A stretch of DNA of 64,000 nt from Pedobacter sp. BAL39 (lineage in GTDB: Bacteria; Bacteroidota; Bacteroidia; Sphingobacteriales; Sphingobacteriaceae). The first letter of the stretch is position 1, and the number at the start of each line of letters is the position of its first letter. Positions 43,975 to 52,581 of the stretch are shown piece after piece. A program made the translations under genes and the position numbers. The notes beneath the pieces are model-generated. The model was not told where the DNA came from. It worked only from the letters and a program-made list of their open reading frames with translations, and ran no database searches. The stretch is taken from NCBI RefSeq assembly GCF_000170795.1, contig NZ_ABCM01000002.1, positions 1-64,000 of the forward strand, given 5' to 3'.

Positions 43975-45099
43975 ATGAACAAACGGGTTTCTCCATTTTT
44001 ACTCCTTTTTTGTACGTCATTCAGTGCGGTTTTCGGGCAATTGGCCGATAAGCGGGCCACGACGGAAACCAGTAACTTGTATAGAAATTTAACCAGGATT
44101 TCCGGTCAGGCGGTACTGTTCGGTCACCAGGATGACATGGCTTACGGCGTAGGTTGGAAATATCAAAAAGGTTGGAGTGACATCAAATTGCTGACCGGCG
44201 AGTATCCGGCAGTCTTCGGCTGGGACGTTGCCGGTATAGAACAGGATCACGCCAACAACATTGATGGGGTTCCTTTTGATAAAATGCGGCAATACATCAA
44301 GAAGGCTTATGACCTCGGGGCGGTCAACACATTGAGCTGGCACATGGACAACCCGCTGAATGGGAAGAACGCATGGGATACCACATCAACAACTGTAAAG
44401 TCAATTCTTCCCGGCGGTTCCAGATACCTGTTGTATAAAAGCTGGCTGGACAAGTTCGCGGTGTTTGTCAAGTCGCTGAAGGGCAGTGACGGTAAGGCTG
44501 TGCCCATTCTTTTCAGGCCTTTTCATGAAAATGGCGGAGGCTGGTTCTGGTGGGGTGCAAAGTCCTGCACAGTCCCGGAATACCAGACATTATGGCGGTT
44601 TACGATAGCTTATCTGAAAGATATCCAGCAAGTTAATAACTTGATTTACGTTTTTAACCCCTGTGAGTTCAAGACCGAAGCAGCTTATCTGGAACGGTAT
44701 CCGGGTGATGAATTTGTGGATGTTCTGAGCTTTGACTCTTATCAATATGGTGCGGGGGCGGAAAAAGGAGAGGCTTTTAAACAGGAGATCAGGAGGAATC
44801 TTGCCATTCAGGATCAAATTGCCCGTCATAAAAACAAGCTAAGCGCGATTGCGGAGATCGGCTTCGTTGAAATCCCGGATGCGAAATGGTGGACTACTGT
44901 TTTCGCCGGGGCAATTGCTGATCATCGGCCTGTTTATGCCATGTTCTGGCGGAACGCAGGGTATCGCGAGCAGGAAAAAGACAACCACTATTACGCGCCC
45001 TATCCCGGGCAGATCTCTGCGCCAGACTTCCTCGAATTTATAAAATCAGAGGGGGTTTTGCTGGAGCGAGGAGTAAATAAACAGTCTGTTTATAAGTGA
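43975..45099 (+). CDS. GH26 beta-mannanase
   Basis: The protein has 374 residues with a signal peptide ending VFGQ (about 21). GH26 motifs: GQAVLFGHQDDMAYGVGW, PAVFGWDVAGIE, LSWHMDNP, acid/base Glu185 in FRPFHENGGGWFWWG, FDSYQYG, nucleophile Glu294 in AIAEIGFVE. It releases short manno-oligosaccharides, typically mannobiose, from beta-mannan. It is the first gene of the operon with symporter, GH130 and epimerase, the same set and order known from the Bacteroides fragilis mannan operon. No lipobox, so probably periplasmic. Confidence 0.92.
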   Translation: MNKRVSPFLLLFCTSFSAVFGQLADKRATTETSNLYRNLTRISGQAVLFGHQDDMAYGVGWKYQKGWSDIKLLTGEYPAVFGWDVAGIEQDHANNIDGVPFDKMRQYIKKAYDLGAVNTLSWHMDNPLNGKNAWDTTSTTVKSILPGGSRYLLYKSWLDKFAVFVKSLKGSDGKAVPILFRPFHENGGGWFWWGAKSCTVPEYQTLWRFTIAYLKDIQQVNNLIYVFNPCEFKTEAAYLERYPGDEFVDVLSFDSYQYGAGAEKGEAFKQEIRRNLAIQDQIARHKNKLSAIAEIGFVEIPDAKWWTTVFAGAIADHRPVYAMFWRNAGYREQEKDNHYYAPYPGQISAPDFLEFIKSEGVLLERGVNKQSVYK

Positions 45100-45157
45100 G
45101 CATAAGCTGATTATAACATGAAACCAAATAGAAACATATAGCGAAATACAACCAAAT

Positions 45158-46984
45158 ATGAAGTTACAACTGATAGATGTCTCCATCATCATCCTTTATC
45201 TGGCGACGATGATTTTCATAGGCTTTTGGTACAGGAAAAAGGCCCGGCAGAATAAAGAAAGTTACCTGATGGGAGGCAAGTCGCTTCCCTGGTACAAATT
45301 AGGGCTGAGCGATGCATCAGATATGTTTGACATTAGCGGAACGATGTGGATGGTGGCGTTGTGTTTTGTGTATGGGCTGAAGAGCATCTGGATCCCCTGG
45401 TTGTGGCCAGTATTCAATCAGGTATTTATGATGATGTTCCTGAGTAAATGGCTGAGGAGAAGTAATGCCAATACCGGTGCGGAATGGTTGAAGACACGTT
45501 TTGGTACTGTAGGAAAAGGCATAAAAAGCTCTCATATTGTGGTCATTGCCTTTGCACTGATCAGTTGCTTTGGATTTCTTGCCTACGGTTTCATTGGGTT
45601 GGGGAAGTTTATGGAAATCTTTATTCCGTGGGGGGTCATCAAAGATTACATTCCTTTTGAGGTATCTGCAAAGTATGTCCCTCATTTTTATGGGATTGTA
45701 TTTACCCTTTTTGCCATGTTTTATTCAATCCTTGGAGGGATGCACAGTATTGTGCTGGGTGACATGATCAAATATGCGATCATGACCGTTGGCTGCATCG
45801 CCATTGCGGTGATCGCCATGACCCACCTGCATGGACAGAGATTAAATGTACCTGCAGGTTGGGACAATCCTTTTTTCGGCTGGAACCTCGACCTCGACTG
45901 GAGTAAGATTGCGGCTGATGCCAATAAGAAAATTGCTGATGATGGTTTCAGTCTGTTCGGCATCTTCTTCGGAATGATGCTCCTGAAGGGTGTATTTGCA
46001 TCGCTTGCCGGGCCGGCACCAAATTATGATATGCAAAAGATACTCAGCACGCGCAGCCCTAAAGAAGCGAGTAAAATGACCGGGTTCGTCAGCATCATAC
46101 TGCTGCCTATCCGTTATTCCATGGTCATTGGACTCACGGTTCTTGCCTTGTTATATTATAATCAGATTCATTTGAAAGGTCCTGACGGCGTAACTGATTT
46201 TGAAAGGATCTTACCCGCCACGATCAATAATTTCTTACCAGTAGGTATCCTGGGGATCGTGCTCACCGGATTACTGGGTGCCTTTATGGGAACTTTCAGC
46301 GGTACGTTGAATGCGGCACAGGCTTACATCGTCAATGACATCTATCTGAAGTATTTTAACCCAACAGCAAGTACCAAAAAGATCATGAGCATGAACTACA
46401 TCGTAGGAATTGCAGTGGTGGCTATTGGCGTTGTTCTCGGATTCTTCGCTAACAATGTCAATGATATCCTGCAGTGGATTGTAGGGGGGCTATACGGTGG
46501 TTATGTGGCTGCCAATTGCCTGAAATGGTACTGGTGGCGTTTTAATGCCAACGGGTTTTTCTGGGGCATGGCCGTAGGTATTGCTGCCGCGCTGCTGATG
46601 CCCTATGTTACCAGCGGACTACCTTTATACTGGTGGCCATTGCTGTTTATCCTTTCGCTGATTGGTTGTATCGCTGGCACTTATTCGGCCCCTCCGACGG
46701 AAGAGCAGACGCTGAAGAGCTTTTATAAAACGGTAAGACCCTGGGGATTCTGGAAGCCAGTTCACGAACTGGTGGTTGCGGAAGATCCCGGATTTCAGGG
46801 CAACAGAAGATTTAAACTGGACATGTTCAATGTTGTGTTGGGAATCATTGCTCAGCTGTGCCTGACGATTTTGCCAATGTACTTTATCCTTAGCATGCAT
46901 ACCCCATTGTTTGTGACCATGGCTATCCTGGCTGTTCTCGTGTTCATTCTGAAACGGACCTGGTGGGATAAACTGGAAGATTAA
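45158..46984 (+). CDS. Sodium:solute symporter (SSS family), probable mannobiose importer
   Basis: The protein has 608 residues with about 13-14 membrane segments. It starts LIDVSIIILYLATMIFIGFWYRKKA and has the SSS signature region GGKSLPWYKLGLSDASDMFDISGT. Other family stretches are YSILGGMHSIVLGDMIKY and LLGAFMGTFSGTLNAAQAYIVNDIYLKYF. It lies 58 bp after GH26 and 39 bp before GH130. From this context it should carry mannobiose or mannosylglucose into the cytoplasm, where the next two enzymes act. The substrate is inferred. Confidence 0.9.
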   Translation: MKLQLIDVSIIILYLATMIFIGFWYRKKARQNKESYLMGGKSLPWYKLGLSDASDMFDISGTMWMVALCFVYGLKSIWIPWLWPVFNQVFMMMFLSKWLRRSNANTGAEWLKTRFGTVGKGIKSSHIVVIAFALISCFGFLAYGFIGLGKFMEIFIPWGVIKDYIPFEVSAKYVPHFYGIVFTLFAMFYSILGGMHSIVLGDMIKYAIMTVGCIAIAVIAMTHLHGQRLNVPAGWDNPFFGWNLDLDWSKIAADANKKIADDGFSLFGIFFGMMLLKGVFASLAGPAPNYDMQKILSTRSPKEASKMTGFVSIILLPIRYSMVIGLTVLALLYYNQIHLKGPDGVTDFERILPATINNFLPVGILGIVLTGLLGAFMGTFSGTLNAAQAYIVNDIYLKYFNPTASTKKIMSMNYIVGIAVVAIGVVLGFFANNVNDILQWIVGGLYGGYVAANCLKWYWWRFNANGFFWGMAVGIAAALLMPYVTSGLPLYWWPLLFILSLIGCIAGTYSAPPTEEQTLKSFYKTVRPWGFWKPVHELVVAEDPGFQGNRRFKLDMFNVVLGIIAQLCLTILPMYFILSMHTPLFVTMAILAVLVFILKRTWWDKLED

Positions 46985-47023
46985 TATACCAATCGGAAAA
47001 TTAGAAATACAATAGCATATTTT

Positions 47024-48202
47024 ATGATAGATTTTGAAAATAGAAGGTTGCAGCTGGAAGAAGCGCAGAATAAACTGATTTCACTAAAAAATAACAAGAT
47101 CGCATTGGGAAATGGCATCTATGACCGTTATGAGCATCCCGTACTGACCGCTGCCCATGCGCCCCTGAGCTGGAAGTACGATTTCAACCAGGAAACCAAT
47201 CCCTTTCTCCTGGAGAGAATCGGGATCAATGCCACCTTCAATGCTGGTGCCATTAAATTTAACGGTAAGTATATCCTGATTGTGAGGGTCGAAGGTGCTG
47301 ACCGTAAATCTTTTTTTGCCGTGGCGGAGAGTGACAATGGCGTCGACCAGTTTAAGTTCTGGGAGGAGCCCATCGTACTGCCTGAGACTGCCGAACCGGA
47401 TACAAACGTTTATGATATGCGTATCGTCACACATGAAGATGGATGGATGTATGGCCTGTTTTGCACCGAACGGAAGGATCCAGCAGCGCCGGCACACGAC
47501 CAGTCAATGGCGGTGGCACAGTGTGGCATTGTACGTACCAAAGACCTGAAGAGCTGGGAAAGGCTGGCCGACTTGAAAACACCCTCTCCACAACAGCGTA
47601 ATGTGGTATTACATCCTGAGTTTGTAGATGGCAAATATGCATTTTATACCCGCCCACAGGATGGTTTCATAGAGAGCGGAACTGGCGGTGGTATTGGTTT
47701 TGGGCTGAGTGCATCCATAGAAAACGCCGTTATTGACAAGGAGACCATCGTAGACAATAAAGAATACCATACGGTTTACGAGGCTAAAAATGGCATGGGG
47801 CCAGAGCCCATCAAAACTGATCGGGGGTGGTTGTTTTTAGCCCATGGGGTAAGAAATACTGCTGCAGGTTTACGTTATGTACTGTACATGTTCATGACCG
47901 ATCTGCAGGACCTGACTAAGGTGATTTATAAACCAGCAGGATATTTTCTGGCTCCGGAAGGGGTAGAGCGCATTGGGGATGTGTCTAACGTGGTCTTTAG
48001 CAATGGATGGATACTTGATGATGATGGTACGGTGTTCATTTACTATGCCTCATCGGATACCAGGATGCATGTGGCAACGAGTACCCTGGAGGTACTGGTG
48101 GACTATGTGACGAATACTCCCGCGGATGGATTGCGATCTGCAGCCAGTGTTCAGACGATCATCAGCAACATTGAAAAGAATAAAGAAAACTCACTAATTT
48201 AA
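47024..48202 (+). CDS. GH130 4-O-beta-D-mannosyl-D-glucose phosphorylase
   Basis: The protein has 392 residues and no signal peptide, so it is cytoplasmic. The five-bladed propeller of GH130 is visible in [42 protein letters not shown] and [11 protein letters not shown]. Asp131 in VYDMR corresponds in number and context to the catalytic Asp of the B. fragilis enzyme. Also [17 protein letters not shown] and [14 protein letters not shown]. It cleaves mannosylglucose with phosphate to mannose-1-phosphate and glucose. Length and motifs point to the GH130_1 subfamily. The partner epimerase is immediately downstream, in the same frame. Confidence 0.92.
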   Translation: MIDFENRRLQLEEAQNKLISLKNNKIALGNGIYDRYEHPVLTAAHAPLSWKYDFNQETNPFLLERIGINATFNAGAIKFNGKYILIVRVEGADRKSFFAVAESDNGVDQFKFWEEPIVLPETAEPDTNVYDMRIVTHEDGWMYGLFCTERKDPAAPAHDQSMAVAQCGIVRTKDLKSWERLADLKTPSPQQRNVVLHPEFVDGKYAFYTRPQDGFIESGTGGGIGFGLSASIENAVIDKETIVDNKEYHTVYEAKNGMGPEPIKTDRGWLFLAHGVRNTAAGLRYVLYMFMTDLQDLTKVIYKPAGYFLAPEGVERIGDVSNVVFSNGWILDDDGTVFIYYASSDTRMHVATSTLEVLVDYVTNTPADGLRSAASVQTIISNIEKNKENSLI

Positions 48203-48208
48203 ATTGTT

Positions 48209-49408
48209 TTGAAACCAGACCTGCTAAAATATAGAGAGGAGCTCAGCTCAGAGCTGGAAAATATTCTGTCCTATTGGAGTAAGCATGTTCCTGATGAAAT
48301 CAATGGCGGATTCGTTGGCAAAATAGACCATAATGGTGATATAGATCATGCTGCACCAAAGGGAAGTGTGTTGAACGCAAGGATACTGTGGTCATTTTCT
48401 GCAGCCTATCGATGCGATCCTGATGAGCGGTATATTGAACTTGCAGACCGGGCTTTTAACTACATCATCGATTATTTTATTGACGAGCAGTACGGGGGGG
48501 TGTATTGGTCGCTGGATGCTTCTGGCTGGCCACTTGACGGTAAAAAGCAGGTATATGCCATCGCATTTACCATTTATGCTTTGAGTGAGTATTATCAGGT
48601 CAGTCTGAATGAACAGGCCAGGCAAAAAGCGATGGCACTTTATCAAACTTTGATGGAATACAGTTACGATCCAGTGAACGGCGGTTACTTCGAAGCTTTC
48701 AACAGGGATTGGTCTGATCTTGAAGATCTCCGGCTGAGTGAAAAGGATGCGAATGAAAAGAAAACCATGAACACACATCTACATGTTCTGGAAGCTTTTA
48801 CCACCCTCTATCGCATTTGGCCGGATGATGGGCTTAAGGACAGGATTACAGCGTTGATCCATAATTTTACCGATCATATGATTAATGAGGAAACAGGTAA
48901 CCTCATCCTGTTTTTTGACGAAGACTGGAATGCAAAGTCGGATTTGATTTCCTATGGTCACGATATTGAAGCGGCGTGGCTTTTGCTTGAGGCTGCTGAA
49001 GTGATTCAGCATGAAGAGCTTGTCAGGTTATTGAGGGATAATGCTTTAAAAATGGCTGAAGTCTCCAAAAAGGGACTTGATGTAGATGGAGGTCTTTGGT
49101 ATGAGTATGCTCCATCGGACCATCATCTCATCAGGGAAAAACACTGGTGGGTACAGGCGGAAGCGATGGTAGGATTCTATAATGCCTGGCAGATTTCTGA
49201 TGATCCGGAATTCCTGGATATCAGCTTGAAGATCTGGACATTTGTGCAAGCACACCTCATCGATCATGAGAAAGGAGAGTGGTTCTGGGGAGTTACGGAG
49301 ACTGGAGAAGTGATGCCAAATGAGGACAAGGTTGGTATGTGGAAATGTCCCTACCACAACAGCAGGGCCTGTATAGAATTAATTAAGAGAATATCTCTTC
49401 CTCAATGA
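48209..49408 (+). CDS. Mannobiose/cellobiose 2-epimerase (AGE family)
   Basis: The protein has 399 residues with an (alpha/alpha)6-barrel AGE-family pattern: ELENILSYWSKHVPDEINGGFVGKID, YGGVYWSLDASGWPLDGKKQVYAIAFTIYALSEYY, HLHVLEAFTTLYR, YGHDIEAAWLLLEAA, KHWWVQAEAMVGFYNAW and GMWKCPYHNSRACIEL. The histidines in these motifs include the catalytic pair. It converts mannobiose to mannosylglucose for the phosphorylase. The start codon must be non-ATG: the frame upstream is closed by the GH130 stop at 48200-48202, and the first usable codon is TTG at 48209, after ATT and GTT. The next internal ATG would delete far too much. Confidence 0.9.
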   Translation: MKPDLLKYREELSSELENILSYWSKHVPDEINGGFVGKIDHNGDIDHAAPKGSVLNARILWSFSAAYRCDPDERYIELADRAFNYIIDYFIDEQYGGVYWSLDASGWPLDGKKQVYAIAFTIYALSEYYQVSLNEQARQKAMALYQTLMEYSYDPVNGGYFEAFNRDWSDLEDLRLSEKDANEKKTMNTHLHVLEAFTTLYRIWPDDGLKDRITALIHNFTDHMINEETGNLILFFDEDWNAKSDLISYGHDIEAAWLLLEAAEVIQHEELVRLLRDNALKMAEVSKKGLDVDGGLWYEYAPSDHHLIREKHWWVQAEAMVGFYNAWQISDDPEFLDISLKIWTFVQAHLIDHEKGEWFWGVTETGEVMPNEDKVGMWKCPYHNSRACIELIKRISLPQ

Positions 49409-49492
49409 ATTCTTGCACTATATGAGCAAACGACTAAGTTAATTGGCCGGATTTGTGTAGCTCGTTACCAACTAAACGCAGTCAACCTTACA

Positions 49493-50242
49493 ATGAGAAC
49501 TAACGCGATCCTAATTTTACTTTCTTTCATTTCTATATTCCTCACTTCCTGCGGACCTTCCGAACTATCTGAAACTGGAATCGGTGATCTGGGGCTGATC
49601 CGTGCAAATATTTCTGTTAACCAGGATCTTCTTGCTGAAGGGAAAGGTTATGTAGTGGCCAGCCTGGATGATCCTAAGGGCAGGGAGATCAGAAATGACT
49701 CCATTAAAATCCTGGTTAATGACAAGTTATTGAACTTTCATGTGATCCAGGGCTTGTATTATACCTCTAACAGTGTATACGTTCTGGAAGAGGTGATGCC
49801 TGAAAATCATAGATATAAAGTTGATATCGTACTTTCTAACGGCAAAAGGTATCATTTGGCTGAAATTCCGGCATTGAAAGTGTCTGCGGCTCCGGAAATT
49901 ATTTACAATGAGAAACCAGATCTCAATTCAGACTTTACTATCCAATGGAAAGGTCTCGCCGATGTCAATCTTCTGAATATCGGGCGCTCTGTTAAACTTA
50001 GGAAGTCAGAAGGTCCGAACATCACTACCTATGCGGAACAGTCTGGGGATACCATAAAGGTGAACCAAACCGGGAGTCACGTTATCCCCATATCAAAGCT
50101 GTCGGATACTACAGGAACGGTGAGTATCCTGTCGCTGGATTTCATTGCCGAGAAACACGGTGTCCTGAATCGAAATTTGTTCAAAGGCAGTTCTGCTGTC
50201 ATCGTTGGGAAGATCGAGAGAACGGCTCATTTTAAGGAATGA
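49493..50242 (+). CDS. Lipoprotein of unknown function
   Basis: The protein has 249 residues with signal peptide and lipobox LTSCGPSE. The rest is predicted beta-rich, with Ig-like alternation (YKVDIVLSNGKRYHLAEIPALKV, FTIQWKGLADVN, NQTGSHVIPISKL). I do not recognise the family. It lies 84 bp downstream of the epimerase in the same direction but lacks an obvious link to mannan use. A convergent membrane-protein gene ends 30 bp beyond its stop. Confidence 0.65.
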   Translation: MRTNAILILLSFISIFLTSCGPSELSETGIGDLGLIRANISVNQDLLAEGKGYVVASLDDPKGREIRNDSIKILVNDKLLNFHVIQGLYYTSNSVYVLEEVMPENHRYKVDIVLSNGKRYHLAEIPALKVSAAPEIIYNEKPDLNSDFTIQWKGLADVNLLNIGRSVKLRKSEGPNITTYAEQSGDTIKVNQTGSHVIPISKLSDTTGTVSILSLDFIAEKHGVLNRNLFKGSSAVIVGKIERTAHFKE

Positions 50243-50271
50243 TCATATACGGCGGACTGCCTTCAAAAAAA

Positions 50272-50820
50272 TCATTGGCCGATGATTGCGTGTAATGTGC
50301 CACGAAGATGTACAATTCTTTTCGCATGGATCCGGTATTGTAACAGCATTTGCATGAGGAATATTACGCAGATCGCCGCAAGGCAGTAATATCGGAATGC
50401 ATTGAAGTTTGTATTGTATGTAAAAAAGATGATCAGAGCAGAGAGCATCATTGCCCTGAGCAGCAATGAACCAAATACGTACACACTGAACTTACCGATA
50501 AAGTTGGACAGCGAGGCACTGACACTGGATCCGTTCACCAGGTGTTTACTTAAATGATATCCATACAGGTGGTGCAATAACTGTGCAAGCAGCGCTGCGA
50601 TCAACATGACATTAATGACCATTGGTTTATTCTGACCGTCGAACATAGAATAATAACATAGTAGGAAGGCGGTGAAACCTACCATCTCGATGGTGATCTG
50701 CCGTCTGATTCCCCTTAGTACCGGGTGTTTGTTCTCTTTTAACATCACCTTTATTTCATCAATTGTCTTCTGATCAGTGCCGCCAGCATTCCAGTAAGAT
50801 TTCATTTCATCTAGTTCCAT
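50272..50820 (-). CDS. Four-TM membrane protein co-encoded with an ECF sigma factor
   Basis: The protein has 182 residues. A soluble N-terminus (about 1-40; MELDEMKSYWNAGG) precedes about four membrane segments (43-60, 68-88, 110-132, 140-160) and a short basic tail. The gene overlaps the upstream sigma factor by 14 bp, so they are translationally coupled. This position is that of a membrane-bound anti-sigma factor, and the N-terminal ELDEMKSYWN-type start is common in such partners in Bacteroidota, but I see no recognised anti-sigma domain. Function is inferred from coupling. Confidence 0.7.
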   Translation of the reverse strand: MELDEMKSYWNAGGTDQKTIDEIKVMLKENKHPVLRGIRRQITIEMVGFTAFLLCYYSMFDGQNKPMVINVMLIAALLAQLLHHLYGYHLSKHLVNGSSVSASLSNFIGKFSVYVFGSLLLRAMMLSALIIFFTYNTNFNAFRYYCLAAICVIFLMQMLLQYRIHAKRIVHLRGTLHAIIGQ

Positions 50821-51307
50821 TTTGTCTGAGGATTTCGTTTTGGATTTTTGTTTTCAATCTATTGATTTTTACGCCCACGTAATTTTCCTTTATGCCCATA
50901 ATTTCAGCAATCTCCAGGTAAGTCAATTCTTCCAGGTAAAGGGCAATTAATGCTTTGTCGCCCTCATCAAGGTTCTTTAGTGCTGCAAAAAAGCGATCCT
51001 GACGATGGGCCAGCTCCTCGTTGAGCTCTTCAAGCTGGAGGTCGGGTAAAACATCGGTGTAGCTGACCTCCGGCATTTTTTTTCTGAAAGTGGCAATTGC
51101 AGTATTCAGCGCTACACGATAGAGCCAGGTACTTTTTTTCGCCTTTGCATCAAAAGAAGGGTAGGACCGCCACAGTTGGTAGGTGATCTCCTGAAAAAGG
51201 TCCTCACGGTCTTCCAGACTGTCGCGGTACATGCGACAGATTTTATGGATCATCCCATTGTGTTGTCTGATCAATGCTATAAATTCCTGCTCCTGAGTTT
51301 GTGACAT
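50807..51307 (-). CDS. ECF-type RNA polymerase sigma factor
   Basis: The protein has 166 residues. Region 2: FIALIRQHNGMIHKICRMYRDSLEDREDLFQEITYQLW then WLYRVALNTAIATFRKK. Region 4: LDEGDKALIALYLEELTYLEIAEIMGIKENYVGVKINRLKTKI with the helix-turn-helix. It would direct RNA polymerase to a small envelope- or stress-type regulon and be held by the overlapping membrane protein. It differs from the FecI-like sigma at 51933. Confidence 0.9.
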   Translation of the reverse strand: MSQTQEQEFIALIRQHNGMIHKICRMYRDSLEDREDLFQEITYQLWRSYPSFDAKAKKSTWLYRVALNTAIATFRKKMPEVSYTDVLPDLQLEELNEELAHRQDRFFAALKNLDEGDKALIALYLEELTYLEIAEIMGIKENYVGVKINRLKTKIQNEILRQNGTR

Positions 51308-51350
51308 GTACCTGATGACTAATTCAAAGGATAATTAGATGATGCCATTC

Positions 51351-51536
51351 CTATTTTTTCGTCAATTTCTTATTAATGATTTTTATACTGTCGGCCATCG
51401 CCTGATATTGAACTTTTAAACTGTCAATTTGCAGTTGTATGTGTTCATCTCTCAATTGTGACCTGCCGTCAGGGGATGATTCCCGGTTGCAGGATAGTAG
51501 AGCGAAGGTCAGGATAATATAGGCTAATTTTTTCAT
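51351..51536 (-). CDS. Small lipoprotein with helical tail
   Basis: The protein has 61 residues: signal peptide MKKLAYIILTFALLSCN with lipobox LLSC, then a short polar linker and a predicted amphipathic helix (EHIQLQIDSLKVQYQAMADS, then KIINKKL). Size and form resemble small envelope lipoproteins of the Lpp type, but no homology is claimed. It lies 43 bp upstream of the sigma factor, on the same strand, and may be in its operon. Confidence 0.65.
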   Translation of the reverse strand: MKKLAYIILTFALLSCNRESSPDGRSQLRDEHIQLQIDSLKVQYQAMADSIKIINKKLTKK

Positions 51537-51617
51537 AGGATTATTGTTTGCATGATAAGTTGCTCAATAATCCAAAAACTTACAGGCGGGCGAAAATAAA
51601 TGGTAATGCGGGTACAT

Positions 51618-51657
51618 AAAAAAAGAAAGCGGGAATGATCTCCGACCACTCCCGCTT
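51618..51657 (-). terminator. Minus-strand hairpin with T-run and no gene before it
   Basis: On the minus strand AAGCGGGA, a 15-nt loop and TCCCGCTT are followed by TCTTTTTTT. This is a good intrinsic terminator for leftward transcription. The nearest gene to the right on that strand is far outside this gap, so it ends either an unannotated small RNA or a leader attenuating the lipoprotein gene at 51536. Confidence 0.65.
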
Positions 51658-51734
51658 CATCTAAATTAACGCTCTCATATACAAAGACGCTATTTTGCGT
51701 CTATTATTGTGTAAGCCTTTAAAATTATTTCAGT

Positions 51735-51774
51735 TTATTCTGGCGTATGACAAGTTATTATGGCGTATGACAAG
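51735..51774. repeat. Two tandem copies of a 20-bp repeat
   Basis: TTATTCTGGCGTATGACAAG (51735-51754) is followed directly by a second copy differing at one base (A for C at position 6, 51755-51774). The 20-bp period is two helical turns. It lies about 130 bp upstream of the sigma-factor promoter. Confidence 0.9.
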
Positions 51775-51904
51775 CGTAAAATTAAAATAGCACATGCTTT
51801 AAACTTAGTTTTGAGCAAGTTTTATAGGTGCTACGCTGATTTATTCAAATTTTTACAAAAAAATCCCGTTTTAAAGAAAAGAATACATAAAGCATCGAAA
51901 ATTA

Positions 51905-51912
51905 TATATTTG
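51905..51912 (+). promoter_or_regulatory. -7 promoter element of the fecI-like gene
   Basis: TATATTTG matches TAnnTTTG exactly, 20 bp before the ATG at 51933. Transcription would begin only about 14 nt before the start codon. No -33 TTTG is seen. Confidence 0.55.
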
Positions 51913-51932
51913 CAGATGAGGGATATACAGGA

Positions 51933-52526
51933 ATGGCGCAGTATAAGTTATTCGGGGATCAGCAGCTAATACAACTTATGCAAGGTGGTGACGAACGTGC
52001 GTTAATTGAAATCTACAATCGTTACTGGGAAAAAATGCTTGCTGTGGCCTACAACCGTCTTGGAAATCAGGAAGAGGCAGAAGAATGCATTCAGGATGTG
52101 TTATATAAGTTGTGGAAACTACGCGGCGACTTTTCTCTTTCTAAGGTAGGACTTTCAAATTACCTGTCCCGCGCCATCAGAAACCAAGCGTTCAACATGC
52201 TGGAGCAGCGCTACCGTGAGCGCAAGAAATCAGACAGTTACGTACCTTCGGATGATGTAAACCTGCTGTCACCGGAACGGCAACTCATGATTCGCGAGCT
52301 ACAGCAGCAGATAGATGATTCCATAAACTCGCTTCCCCCGCAATGTCAGCTGGTGTTCAAACTGAGTCGCCAGGAAGGACTTTCCAACAAGGAGATTGCC
52401 GAAAAGTTAAATTTATCAGAAAACACCGTCAAATCGCACCTTAAAAAGGCCAATAAAGACATCCAGGGGAACATGCAGCTGATCACTACTTTGGTGTCAA
52501 TTTATTTTTTTTCAAAAATTCACTAA
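51933..52526 (+). CDS. FecI-like ECF sigma factor
   Basis: The protein has 197 residues. Region 2: ALIEIYNRYWEKMLAVAYNRLGNQEEAEECIQDV then LYKLW. Region 4: INSLPPQCQLVFKLSRQEGLSNKEIAEKLNLSENTVKSHLKKA. It belongs to the Bacteroides-expansion RpoE/FecI group. The gene is followed by fecR and an STN-containing susC, the standard three-part surface signalling set: transporter senses ligand, FecR releases the sigma, and the sigma switches on the transporter operon. An ATG at 51916 is out of frame and not used. Confidence 0.93.
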   Translation: MAQYKLFGDQQLIQLMQGGDERALIEIYNRYWEKMLAVAYNRLGNQEEAEECIQDVLYKLWKLRGDFSLSKVGLSNYLSRAIRNQAFNMLEQRYRERKKSDSYVPSDDVNLLSPERQLMIRELQQQIDDSINSLPPQCQLVFKLSRQEGLSNKEIAEKLNLSENTVKSHLKKANKDIQGNMQLITTLVSIYFFSKIH

Positions 52527-52581
52527 GGTCACTCACCCTTCCAACAGTTTTTGCTGTCTATGTAAATAGAAAAGCAGAAAG

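Larger units (their letters stand above)
51537..51932. other. 396-bp gene-free regulatory region
   Basis: The gap between the small lipoprotein (minus) and the FecI-like sigma gene (plus) holds a minus-strand terminator (51618-51657), a small hairpin AGACGC-TATTTT-GCGTCT (51685-51702), a 20-bp tandem repeat (51735-51774) and the sigma promoter (51905-51912). I see no convincing ORF. Confidence 0.6.

Noticed and set aside
51578..51658. 26-codon minus-strand ORF (starting MKREWSEII) across the orphan hairpin
   Set aside because: The hairpin and T-run explain the sequence better as a terminator; the hydrophobic residues come from the T-run.
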